Positions 1 through 6,947 of a DNA stretch of 64,000 nucleotides are shown piece by piece (positions within the stretch are counted from its first letter, which is position 1; each line of letters begins with the position of its first letter). The stretch is from Pontibacter sp. G13. GTDB lineage: Bacteria; Bacteroidota; Bacteroidia; J057. The stretch covers positions 4,670,501 to 4,734,500 of the forward strand of contig NZ_CP134696.1 in NCBI RefSeq assembly GCF_031851795.1, written 5' to 3'. A program made the translations under genes and the position numbers. The notes beneath the pieces were generated by a model. It ran no database searches. It saw nothing but the letters and a program-made list of their open reading frames with translations, and was not told the origin of the DNA.

Positions 1-202
1 TTTCTATATTTTCATTGGTCTTCATGGCTTGCACATCGTCGCAGGACTGGTTGTGCTGTTGGTTGCGATGATCAAGACCGCCATGAACACATTTCGCCCG
101 GGTCGGGGCGTGATCACCTATGAATTGACCGCTATTTTCTGGCATTTCCTGGGACTGCTTTGGGTATATCTCTTCTTTTTCTTGATGATGACCCAAAACT
201 GA
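1..202 (+). CDS. cytochrome c oxidase subunit III, 3' fragment
   Basis: The gene enters from the left edge in the frame starting at base 2 and stops at 200-202. The visible 66 residues hold HGLHIVAG, a transmembrane helix (VVLLVAM), and the WHFLGLLWVYLFFFL C-terminal helix. These match the last two helices of heme-copper oxidase subunit III, a membrane subunit of the terminal oxidase. It is followed 100 bp later by a second subunit III gene, an arrangement common in Bacteroidota caa3-type oxidase operons. The 5' part is outside the window, so length and start are unknown. Confidence 0.9.
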   Translation, partial: FYIFIGLHGLHIVAGLVVLLVAMIKTAMNTFRPGRGVITYELTAIFWHFLGLLWVYLFFFLMMTQN

Positions 203-302
203 TCAGGACGTTAGGATTTCAACACAGCGGGACAATAGTTGATCTAGACTGGACTTTTTTTAATTTTGCAAACATTACATTCATCCGTCAAACGCAAATT
301 CA

Positions 303-1253
303 ATGGCAGACGTAGCAGTTGACAAGAAAGCGTTGATCGAAGGTGAGCGACCGATATTTAATGCCAGCTACGGGAAGTTGATGATGTGGTTCTTCCTGGT
401 TTCAGATGCATTTACCTTTTCGGCACTCCTGATCACGTATGGTGCGCTTCGAATCAGATCCACCACGGAATTCGGTGCGCAGGCTTGGGCAAACCCCGAA
501 GCGGTGTTTACTCACACGCCTTTTCTCTATGAGATCTTCCACATTGAAGCGCCCTTGGTCTTTGTTGGGATCATGACCTTCATCCTCATCCTCTCTTCCG
601 TGACCATGGTATTGGCGGTTGAAGCTGGTCACCGGAAATCCAAAAACGAAGTAGCCAAGTGGGTACTCGCAACCATCATTGGTGGTGCAACCTTCTTGGG
701 ATGCCAGGCTTACGAATGGTACCACTTCATCCACGGATTCGATCAAAAAGGAGTCGTTATTTCTGTCGAGTCTCCCGCATTGGCTCATTTGTCAGCAGGA
801 GAACTGGAAGGCGCATATTATGAAGGCCATGGAGATCACGGCCACTCTCACGGTGAGCATACCAAGCAGGTGAAAGCCTTCGAAATGCTCAATACCGATG
901 GTGAATTGATCGGTTATCGCTTGAGCAACGGGATTCCTATTCGCGAAACCAAAGCAGTTGCCACGATCACTGAGCTCGCTTCTCATGAAGAGAATCTCAC
1001 GCATGGTGGTGCAAACCTCCAAGCGAGTGAATATGGACACAAGTCATTCGCTGCCTTGTTCTTCTTCGTTACAGGTTTCCACGGTACCCACGTATTCTCT
1101 GGGGTGATCCTCTTGATCGTCCTCTACGTGAATGTCGTAAAAGGAACCTATGAGCGTCGTGGCCACTACGAGATGACCGAGAAAATCGGCCTCTACTGGC
1201 ACTTTGTAGACTTGGTTTGGGTATTCGTATTTACCCTCTTTTACCTCATCTAA
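303..1253 (+). CDS. cytochrome c oxidase subunit III with His-rich insert
   Basis: Second subunit III gene of the terminal oxidase, 316 residues. Five hydrophobic helices can be placed at about 25-47, 82-106, 118-142, 246-279 and 292-316. The family signatures FHGTHVFSG (about 259-267) and LYWHFVDLVWVF (about 297-308) are intact. A soluble stretch of about 100 residues (about 143-245) separates helices 3 and 4. It contains a His-rich run at about 174-186 (GHGDHGHSHGEH) that could bind metal, although this is inference. Subunit III does not carry the catalytic centre; it stabilises subunit I and proton uptake. It lies between another subunit III gene and subunit IV with short gaps, so it is very likely part of one operon. 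Confidence 0.92.
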   Translation: MADVAVDKKALIEGERPIFNASYGKLMMWFFLVSDAFTFSALLITYGALRIRSTTEFGAQAWANPEAVFTHTPFLYEIFHIEAPLVFVGIMTFILILSSVTMVLAVEAGHRKSKNEVAKWVLATIIGGATFLGCQAYEWYHFIHGFDQKGVVISVESPALAHLSAGELEGAYYEGHGDHGHSHGEHTKQVKAFEMLNTDGELIGYRLSNGIPIRETKAVATITELASHEENLTHGGANLQASEYGHKSFAALFFFVTGFHGTHVFSGVILLIVLYVNVVKGTYERRGHYEMTEKIGLYWHFVDLVWVFVFTLFYLI

Positions 1254-1279
1254 TTCCGGACCCATAACGCATAGATACT

Positions 1280-1666
1280 ATGGCAAGTGATGGCGCAAGC
1301 GCACGCAAAGAAATATATCGCACGGCATTGATTTTGACGGCGTTGACGATCTTGGAATTTATCATCGCCTTTACCTGGGAATCCATTGGTGGGGCTATCG
1401 GGATCTCCGCTGAGACCGCCAAGACGATGACCGTGCTGTTGTACTTCATCCTCACTATCTTCAAGGCTTTCTACATCGTAGCGGTGTTTATGCACTTGAA
1501 AAATGAGGTGAAGCAGCTGATGTTGACGATTTTGCTTCCGTTTCTGTTTATCATCTGGTTGATCATCGGTTTGGTGATCGAAGGTGATTACTGGGGTGGG
1601 CAGTCTCAAGCCGAAGATTTGGCTGCTGCACACCAGACGGAGCAGGTGTTGGGAGACCTTTCCTAA
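1280..1666 (+). CDS. cytochrome c oxidase subunit IV family protein
   Basis: A 128-residue protein with three predicted membrane helices (about 15-33, 46-67 and 77-101) and the KAFYIVAVFMHLKNE segment typical of prokaryotic cytochrome c oxidase subunit IV (CtaF/CyoD-like). This small subunit helps assemble the oxidase and has no redox centre. It begins 26 bp after the subunit III stop and ends 18 bp before the SCO-like gene, which fits one transcription unit. The C-terminal tail after residue 110 is polar and probably soluble. Confidence 0.88.
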   Translation: MASDGASARKEIYRTALILTALTILEFIIAFTWESIGGAIGISAETAKTMTVLLYFILTIFKAFYIVAVFMHLKNEVKQLMLTILLPFLFIIWLIIGLVIEGDYWGGQSQAEDLAAAHQTEQVLGDLS

Positions 1667-1684
1667 GCATCTAACGGTTTACAT

Positions 1685-2350
1685 ATGACTAGACAGGGAA
1701 ATATTGCTCGGTGGATGGTGATGGCGGTTCTAGTGGTACCCATTATGTTGTATCTCTATCTCCGCTTTGGCGCCGACCACAAATTTGACCGAGTACCCTT
1801 TCAGTATGAAATTACCACAAATGGGGATTCTGCGATTCGCAGACTCCCCGTTTTTAGTATGGTGAGTACTGATGGGGATACCATTACCGATGAAGACCTC
1901 AAAGGCAATATCTGCTTCATCATGTTCGCGTCGGGAGAGCCTGACCCAGAAAACAAGGTGATGGTCATGCACGGTTTGTTGAAGCGACTCTATGACAATG
2001 TAGAGTGGGACCGTGGCGTGAATCTACGATTGGTGACCTTCCATACCGGAGATTCTACCGCGCAATTCGCTACCTTTGCAGATACCCTCGGAGTGGGTGA
2101 GGGATGGCTGTTTTTAAGTGGAAATCCTCAAGCTACCCAAGCCGTCGGCGAGGCAGCAGGTATTACCGCATTCACATGGGATACGACTTCCACTGCTCCT
2201 GTCGAGACCTACTCTGTGGTCTTGGTCGACAAGGAAGGTCGCTTCCGCTCGCTCTATGGCAATGGCATGGACTGGGGCAATGAGCGCAAAATGGAAGAAG
2301 ACTACATCACCTTGATGAGGCTGGAATACCCCGAGGAGCTAGAAAAATAA
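1685..2350 (+). CDS. SCO1/SenC-like thioredoxin-fold protein lacking copper ligands
   Basis: 221 residues: one N-terminal membrane anchor (about 9-27) and a periplasmic thioredoxin-like domain. The position after subunit IV is where SCO copper-delivery proteins usually lie, and the fold marks LPVFSMVSTDGDTIT, DLKGN and VVLVDKEGRFRSLYG fit the SCO family. SCO proteins bind copper with a CxxxC pair and a distal His. Here the expected CxxxC position reads ASGEPDPENK (about 82-91), and the region before VVLVDKEG (about 172-179) has no His. The only Cys (77) lies in the preceding beta strand. Copper delivery by the usual route is therefore unlikely. A structural or assembly role is possible but not shown. 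There are no frame disruptions, so it is not an obvious pseudogene. Confidence 0.8.
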   Translation: MTRQGNIARWMVMAVLVVPIMLYLYLRFGADHKFDRVPFQYEITTNGDSAIRRLPVFSMVSTDGDTITDEDLKGNICFIMFASGEPDPENKVMVMHGLLKRLYDNVEWDRGVNLRLVTFHTGDSTAQFATFADTLGVGEGWLFLSGNPQATQAVGEAAGITAFTWDTTSTAPVETYSVVLVDKEGRFRSLYGNGMDWGNERKMEEDYITLMRLEYPEELEK

Positions 2351-2355
2351 CCCCT

Positions 2356-2904
2356 ATGCAAGCGACGACGAGATACGACGATAAGATCTTTGTGCCCATC
2401 ATCTGGGTTTTGTCTGTGGCGATCCCCGTAGTGGTGGCGATCCTCATGACCCCGGGATTGATCCCCAAACTCTCTTTGGGATTCGATACCATGATCCTCC
2501 CCAAAGTCAATGCATCCATCAATGGCCTCGTAGCCATCTGCCTCATGGCTGGATTTGTATTCGTCAAGCAGGGAAAAGTGGAATATCACCGCATCGCTAT
2601 GGGAACAGCTTTCGGGCTTTCGGCGTTATTCTTGGTGAGTTATGTGACCTATCACCTCTCCACCGGCCATGTGCCATATTGCGAGGACGGATTGATCCCT
2701 TCCGGATTGTATTACTTCCTGCTCATTTCGCACGTTTTACTGAGTGGAATCATCGTGCCTTTGGCGACTTTCACCGTGTATCGCGCTGTGAATGGCCAAT
2801 TGGACAAGCACCGCAAACTCGCCAAGATCACCTTCCCGATCTGGATGTACATTGCGGTAAGTGGCGTGTTGGTGGTAGTGGTCATGTCTCCATGTTATGG
2901 TTGA
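2356..2904 (+). CDS. DUF420 family membrane protein
   Basis: 182 residues with about five membrane helices (about 13-33, 49-70, 81-100, 118-140 and 156-178). The pattern of conserved His residues in or near the helices (EYHRIAM, TYHLSTGH, LLISHVLLSG) and the KHRKLAKITFPIWMYIAVSG segment match DUF420. In Bacteroidota this family is regularly found just after the cytochrome oxidase and SCO genes and is thought to help oxidase assembly; its biochemical role is not established. The start is 5 bp after the SCO-like stop, and the 3' end overlaps the next gene by 8 bp, so the genes are translationally close. Confidence 0.85.
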   Translation: MQATTRYDDKIFVPIIWVLSVAIPVVVAILMTPGLIPKLSLGFDTMILPKVNASINGLVAICLMAGFVFVKQGKVEYHRIAMGTAFGLSALFLVSYVTYHLSTGHVPYCEDGLIPSGLYYFLLISHVLLSGIIVPLATFTVYRAVNGQLDKHRKLAKITFPIWMYIAVSGVLVVVVMSPCYG

Positions 2905-3172
2905 TCTTATGCGAAATAGAATCAGACATATTGCACTCTTGATCGTCGGAATGTGCTGGGCAGGCGCTCAAGCATTTGCCCAATGCTCCCAATGTAAAGC
3001 CGCCGCAGCTTCCGCCGATGATGCAGGAAACCTCATTGTAGGGGCCGGTATCAACACGGGCGTACTGTATCTCCTGGCCATGCCTCTGCTGATCCCATTC
3101 ATTGTGGGAGCACTTTGGTGGCTGCGAGCGCGCAAACAACGAGCGGCCTCTGAGCCTGCAACTGATTTTTAG
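2897..3172 (+). CDS. small membrane protein with CxxC after signal peptide
   Basis: 91 residues. It has a signal peptide ending about AQAFAQ, immediately followed by CSQCKAAA (a CxxC pair at the mature N-terminus), then a hydrophobic helix (LYLLAMPLLIPFIVGALWWL) and a short basic tail. Small proteins of this layout commonly follow DUF420 in Bacteroidota oxidase operons, but no function is assigned. The CxxC could carry thiol or metal chemistry in the periplasm. The start may be Met1 (2897, overlapping DUF420 by 8 bp) or Met5 at 2909. The operon ends here with a terminator at 3203. Confidence 0.8.
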   Translation: MVDLMRNRIRHIALLIVGMCWAGAQAFAQCSQCKAAAASADDAGNLIVGAGINTGVLYLLAMPLLIPFIVGALWWLRARKQRAASEPATDF

Positions 3173-3202
3173 CGAGCTGATCAGATCGGCAATCAAATGA
3201 TA

Positions 3203-3238
3203 AGGGCTTTCTCTGAATTAGAGATAAGCCCTATTTTT
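3203..3238 (+). terminator. Rho-independent terminator of the oxidase operon
   Basis: Inverted repeat AGGGCTT-TCTCT / AGAGA-T-AAGCCCT with a 5-nt loop and one bulged T, followed by ATTTTTTGG. It lies 30 bp after the last oxidase-operon gene. Confidence 0.85.
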
Positions 3239-3257
3239 TGGCTATTTCTTTCATTTT

Positions 3258-3422
3258 GGGGGTGCCCCGGCGTGCTTGGCAATTGTGCTTGAGCTTGAGT
3301 TGATTCTCGCCGGGTCGGGCTTTTCCAGGGGTCCGCTGGCGCTTCCGTCCTCCGCTGAAGGCTCCGGACCTCGCCCAAAGGCTCGCCCTTCCGATCCCTC
3401 ACCCCACACAAGCCAGCCACAC
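3258..3422 (+). repeat. structured intergenic repeat, copy 1 (type A)
   Basis: 165 bp. It starts at GGGGGTGCCCCGGCGTGCTT and ends at CAGCCACAC. It contains the family's 7-bp stem CCCGGCG / CGCCGGG around a 36-nt loop, then the TCCGTCCTCCGCTGAAGGCT block. Same length as copy 2 and nearly identical to it. It sits 19 bp after the terminator at 3203-3238, in the same orientation as the upstream operon. A short reading frame through it is not considered a gene. Confidence 0.85.
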
Positions 3423-3530
3423 AGAGAGATAATCTCAGGATCGATTTGGCAATTTTAACGCGATCTTCCGATTCTTTCTGCCGTAATTGCAAGCGTTTTC
3501 TATTACTATATCTATCAAGGAATCTCTACG

Positions 3531-4550
3531 GTGATACTTCGTTTTTGCATACTTGCTTGGATGACGGTTTGTGCAAGCCTCGTCAATCTTACAGTAGCTC
3601 AGCAATCCGCTTCGGCCATCACAGATCTGTTGGCGACCGATTCCATCTGGCATATTGATATTCGTACAGATTGGAATCACCTGTTTGCAGACCGATCCGA
3701 TTCCCTCGAATACCAGCGTGCCTACGTAACGTGGCAGATTGGGGACAGCCTGATCGAGCGCAAAGCCAAAGTCCGGCTGAGAGGCAATTTCCGACGAAGA
3801 GCCGATGTGTGCAGTTTCCCGCCATTCAAGCTGCGATTCTCCAAGGAGCAGCGTGCTGGAACCCCCTTCCAAATGCACAAGCATCTCAAGGTGGTGACGC
3901 ATTGCATGGAAGAATCCTTCCTGCTGCGTGAGTATCTCGTCTATCGCACCTATGAAAAATTGACGCCCTACAGTTTCAGGGCCAGACTCGTCAAAATCAC
4001 CTATTCATCCACGCAGGATACAATTCCATCGCAGACGTATTTTGCCGTGCTGCTGGAAGATGACAAGACGCTCGCTAAACGTCTGGGGGGAGAGCTCTGG
4101 GAAGGAGATCGCCTGAAACCGGAACAGGTAGATCGGCAAGAGTTGACGCTATTGGCACTCTTCCAGTACATGATCGGCAATTTGGATTGGGATATCTCTT
4201 TGCATAAAAATGTGGACTTTGTGCAGATTCCCGGGAAGGAACAACCCGTGGTGGTTCCATTCGATTTCGATTATTCAGCGATGGTCAATCCACCTTACAC
4301 AGGCATTACCCCCTCTTATGATCGCAGAAGGATCGGCGGTTGGCTATGTCGTGATCGCGAAGAGTACAACTCGGCAGTTCAGACTATTTTGGCCAACAAG
4401 GACGAGATCCTCGAACTCTACCGAAAATTTCCGCACCTATCCAGCCAGTTTCGGCAGGAACCCGCTCAGTATATTCGGTCATTTTTTCGGGAAGCCAAGC
4501 GGCCCACTTTCCTAGACTTGTTGGAGGAGTTTTGCGAAGAGGAAGGCTAA
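3531..4550 (+). CDS. secreted CotH-kinase-like protein
   Basis: 339 residues with a signal peptide (about 1-23). Several blocks resemble the CotH kinase fold: KVRLRGNFRRR with FPPFKLRFSK (about 77-104), FLLREYLVYRTYEKL (about 128-142) and the putative catalytic part YMIGNLDWDI-LHKN with VPFDFDYSAMVNPPY (about 213-253). The Asp residues in NLDWD and DFDY are where CotH enzymes place their catalytic and metal-binding acids. The match is by motif pattern only and the protein is shorter than many CotH proteins, so the kinase activity is uncertain. It stands alone on the plus strand between repeat copy 1 and a small secreted protein. Confidence 0.7.
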   Translation: MILRFCILAWMTVCASLVNLTVAQQSASAITDLLATDSIWHIDIRTDWNHLFADRSDSLEYQRAYVTWQIGDSLIERKAKVRLRGNFRRRADVCSFPPFKLRFSKEQRAGTPFQMHKHLKVVTHCMEESFLLREYLVYRTYEKLTPYSFRARLVKITYSSTQDTIPSQTYFAVLLEDDKTLAKRLGGELWEGDRLKPEQVDRQELTLLALFQYMIGNLDWDISLHKNVDFVQIPGKEQPVVVPFDFDYSAMVNPPYTGITPSYDRRRIGGWLCRDREEYNSAVQTILANKDEILELYRKFPHLSSQFRQEPAQYIRSFFREAKRPTFLDLLEEFCEEEG

Positions 4551-4724
4551 CCCCAGATTGGAGGATGTTCTTGCAGAGCAGCTCATGGGGCGATTTGCAT
4601 ACGGTTTTGCAATTTTTGCACGATTGCAACTTTTTCATGAATAACTGCATCTATTTCTCGACTATTCGTCAAAAACCTCGTAATACGAGTTATCTTCAAG
4701 GATCGTAAACACGTTGTGTGAGTC

Positions 4725-4997
4725 ATGGGCAAATACCTATTTCTATCTGCATTGATTTTGGGATTGGGAGTGATGATTTCCATCGAGGAAATTCCTCCTA
4801 GGCAACCGCTCGATCAGGTGGTTCAAGAAACTTCTTGGTCCCTCGATTCGACAGTCGCGCGTCTCCCATTGGCGAGTGCACAGGAAAAGGGTGCTTCCAC
4901 TTCCTCCAAACCTTCCAGCGAATTCATCCAAGATGCCGGATTCAGCGTGTTGAATGCATTCTTCAATATGATTGTAGGACTCTACGATCACAAGTAG
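4725..4997 (+). CDS. small hypothetical secreted protein
   Basis: 90 residues with no recognised domain. The first 20 residues are hydrophobic (MGKYLFLSALILGLGVMIS) and could be a signal peptide or anchor. The middle is polar and Ser-rich, and the C-terminus FSVLNAFFNMIVGLYDHK is amphipathic. It ends 16 bp before the hydrolase gene on the same strand, which makes a two-gene unit plausible. Support is limited to a clean frame, the hydrophobic start and this spacing. Confidence 0.45.
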   Translation: MGKYLFLSALILGLGVMISIEEIPPRQPLDQVVQETSWSLDSTVARLPLASAQEKGASTSSKPSSEFIQDAGFSVLNAFFNMIVGLYDHK

Positions 4998-5013
4998 GCG
5001 CCCCCCCCTGCTG

Positions 5014-5799
5014 ATGTCTTTCCTGCCCATCCATTTTTCTCATGCCAACGGTTTTCCTGCAGATTCCTACCGTTACTTTTTGGACCAGCTAGCTCCACAC
5101 GCTGTGTCTGCCATTCCCGTCACGGGTTCCACCATTTCTCAGCCATTTCGCAACTGGACGCCACTGGTCGATGAATTGATTGATCATATTCGCGTCACCT
5201 ATCAAACGCCCATTTTGGGGCTTGGTCATTCATTGGGGGGAGTTTTGATGCTCAAAGCCTCTCAGCGCGCACCCGAACTCTTTCGGGGGGTAGCCTTGAT
5301 GGACCCGCCATTGTTGGGGTGGGAAAAACGGCTGGCGATTTCTTTGGCGGTGGGATTGAAGCTCGACCATCGGATGAATTCCCCGATCAAATTGGCACTC
5401 AACCGAGTGTGGCAGTTTGAAGATCGAGCGCAGGCCGCTTCATATTGGGGCGAGAAAGCGTTTTTCTCCCAATTTCATCCCCAATGTTTCGAGGACTATT
5501 TGGTTCATGGCTTGATCGAACATCCTGATGGAGGACTCCAACTCAGGATCAACCGTGAGCGTGAGGCGCACATTTTTCGGACCATTCCCCGAGGACTTGG
5601 GCCTAGCGATCTCATCGTTCCCACCAGTTTGTTTCTCCCCTCGCGAGGCGTATTGACGTCCAAGGAGATTCGGCGCATCACGGATCGATTTGGATTCGAT
5701 CACTTGGGACGGGTAGATGAAAGTGGCCACATGTTCCCGCTGGAAAAGCCTATCGAGACTGCCGAGCGCCTGAAGGCGTGGTTTGCGGAGATTTCGTGA
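5014..5799 (+). CDS. alpha/beta hydrolase
   Basis: 261 residues of the alpha/beta hydrolase fold. The N-terminal HFSHANGFPADSYRYFLD is the oxyanion-loop region, GLGHSLGG (Ser73) is the nucleophile elbow, and DESGHMFPLEKP carries the likely catalytic His239. The acid residue is not certain. Substrate is unknown; this group covers esterases and lipases of small acyl compounds. There is no signal peptide, so it should act in the cytoplasm. The gene stops 16 bp before repeat copy 2. Confidence 0.85.
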   Translation: MSFLPIHFSHANGFPADSYRYFLDQLAPHAVSAIPVTGSTISQPFRNWTPLVDELIDHIRVTYQTPILGLGHSLGGVLMLKASQRAPELFRGVALMDPPLLGWEKRLAISLAVGLKLDHRMNSPIKLALNRVWQFEDRAQAASYWGEKAFFSQFHPQCFEDYLVHGLIEHPDGGLQLRINREREAHIFRTIPRGLGPSDLIVPTSLFLPSRGVLTSKEIRRITDRFGFDHLGRVDESGHMFPLEKPIETAERLKAWFAEIS

Positions 5800-5815
5800 C
5801 CCTCATGGATTCGAT

Positions 5816-5980
5816 GTGCGGCTGGTCCGTGTGGGGTGAGGGATCGGAAGGGCGAGCCTTCAGGCGAGGTCCGGAGCCATCAGCGGAGGACGGGAGCGCC
5901 AGCGTACCCCTGGAAAAGCCCGACCCGGCGAGATTCAATCCAAGCCCTAGCACAATTGCCAAGCACGCCGGGGCACCCCC
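5816..5980 (-). repeat. structured intergenic repeat, copy 2 (type A)
   Basis: 165 bp in reverse orientation, GTGCGGCTGG at the left and GGGGCACCCCC at the right. It is very similar to copy 1 over its whole length, including the 7-bp stem and the TCAGCGGAGGACGGGAGCGC block. It lies between the hydrolase gene and the partial copy 3. Confidence 0.85.
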
Positions 5981-6053
5981 AAAGGTTTATCAATTTACCC
6001 AAAATTGAAGGTATATCAGATCGCCTATGGACCTAACCAGCGCCCGGTTCGTA

Positions 6054-6075
6054 GGGACACCTCTTGTGGGTGTCC
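6054..6075. repeat. short inverted repeat between repeat copies 2 and 3
   Basis: GGACACC / GGTGTCC, 7-bp arms around TCTTGTG. It has no T-run and no gene next to it that it would terminate. Confidence 0.4.
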
Positions 6076-6086
6076 AATAATTTGGC

Positions 6087-6145
6087 GACCCGGCGAGATT
6101 CAATCCAAGCGCTAGCACAATTGCCAAGCACGCCGGGGCACCCCC
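6087..6145 (-). repeat. structured intergenic repeat, copy 3 (partial)
   Basis: 59 bp that differ from the matching end of copy 2 by a single base. Only the part with the CCCGGCG / CGCCGGG stem is present; the other half is missing. This points to a recent local duplication of the stem module. The next 235 bp, up to 6380, hold only a 66-codon frame without recognisable features, and no gene is called there. Confidence 0.8.
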
Positions 6146-6380
6146 AAATGATCATCATCATTACATGCAAGAAGGGACCATCTTCATACGAAGACGGCCC
6201 CAAAAGACTCGTTCTTACAAGAGCGAATTGAGTGGAATGAGTGTGAAAGCCCAGGTGGTAATCCTAGAAAGCAGGGCTAGTGACTGCCGCACCATTAGCG
6301 CAGCCGATATCTCATTACATCAGAACAAGTCCAAACCTGAATACTTGGGTGTGTTCAAAACGTGATACAGAAGGAACTCC

Positions 6381-6572
6381 CTAAGGAAGTTCTGGAACGG
6401 AAGCCTCCAAGTAGGGACTCGCAGCGATCGGAGCGGGCTCGTCCGTGTAGACCTTGCCGAGCAACATCATGGCACAAGCGAAAAGCAAGCTTCCCAGAAA
6501 GAGGGCCGCAAATCGGACACTGATGTTTTCTCGGGTTTTGGTCGCTACTTGATTACGTAAAGATCCTCTCAT
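6381..6572 (-). CDS. small single-helix membrane protein
   Basis: 63 residues from the internal Met at 6572: a basic N-terminus (MRGSLRNQVATKTREN), one membrane helix (VRFAALFLGSLLFACAMMLLG) and a short Pro/Glu-rich tail. The frame continues upstream to 6629, but that extension is polar and unlike a signal or domain, so the shorter start is preferred. Not recognised. It is the only minus-strand gene in this stretch, and repeat copies 3 and 2 lie downstream in its orientation. Positions 6573-6947 upstream hold no convincing gene. Confidence 0.5.
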   Translation of the reverse strand: MRGSLRNQVATKTRENISVRFAALFLGSLLFACAMMLLGKVYTDEPAPIAASPYLEASVPELP

Positions 6573-6947
6573 GTCAGACACACGTTTGTTGAACTGAAAC
6601 AAATGTGCAACGGAAATCCGTAGTATCAATTTTGAAAACTCGGAGTATATAACCCCCCAGTAGGGTAGACAGGGTAGGTGGGTAAGCGCGGAATTCCTAC
6701 ATGTTCATTTGTGGGGATTTACTCAGGTACCGCAGCAAAGGCAGATGGAGAGCTTAGGCTACATTTTTCGGTTCGCGGGAGTCTGATGACCGTTCGCGAA
6801 AATGCCTGTTCCATTTGGGGCAAGAATCTCGCTCTGTTGTGGAATCTGGTCCAAGAATCCTTCATATTGGAGAAGCTGGCTGGAGACCCGCAATCCAACA
6901 GCCTTCACGGCTGAGAAATCCTCGAAAACTCATCTCAATTCTGCAAA

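Noticed and set aside
3276-3458. Short frames through repeat copies 1, 2, 5 and 6 that give similar peptides
   Set aside because: The peptide similarity follows from DNA repeat similarity. Copies 4, 7, 8 and 9 do not keep the frame, and the compensated stems point to structure rather than protein.
6165-6365. A 66-codon frame between repeat copy 3 and the small membrane protein
   Set aside because: No signal, helix or family feature, and no promoter or terminator around it.
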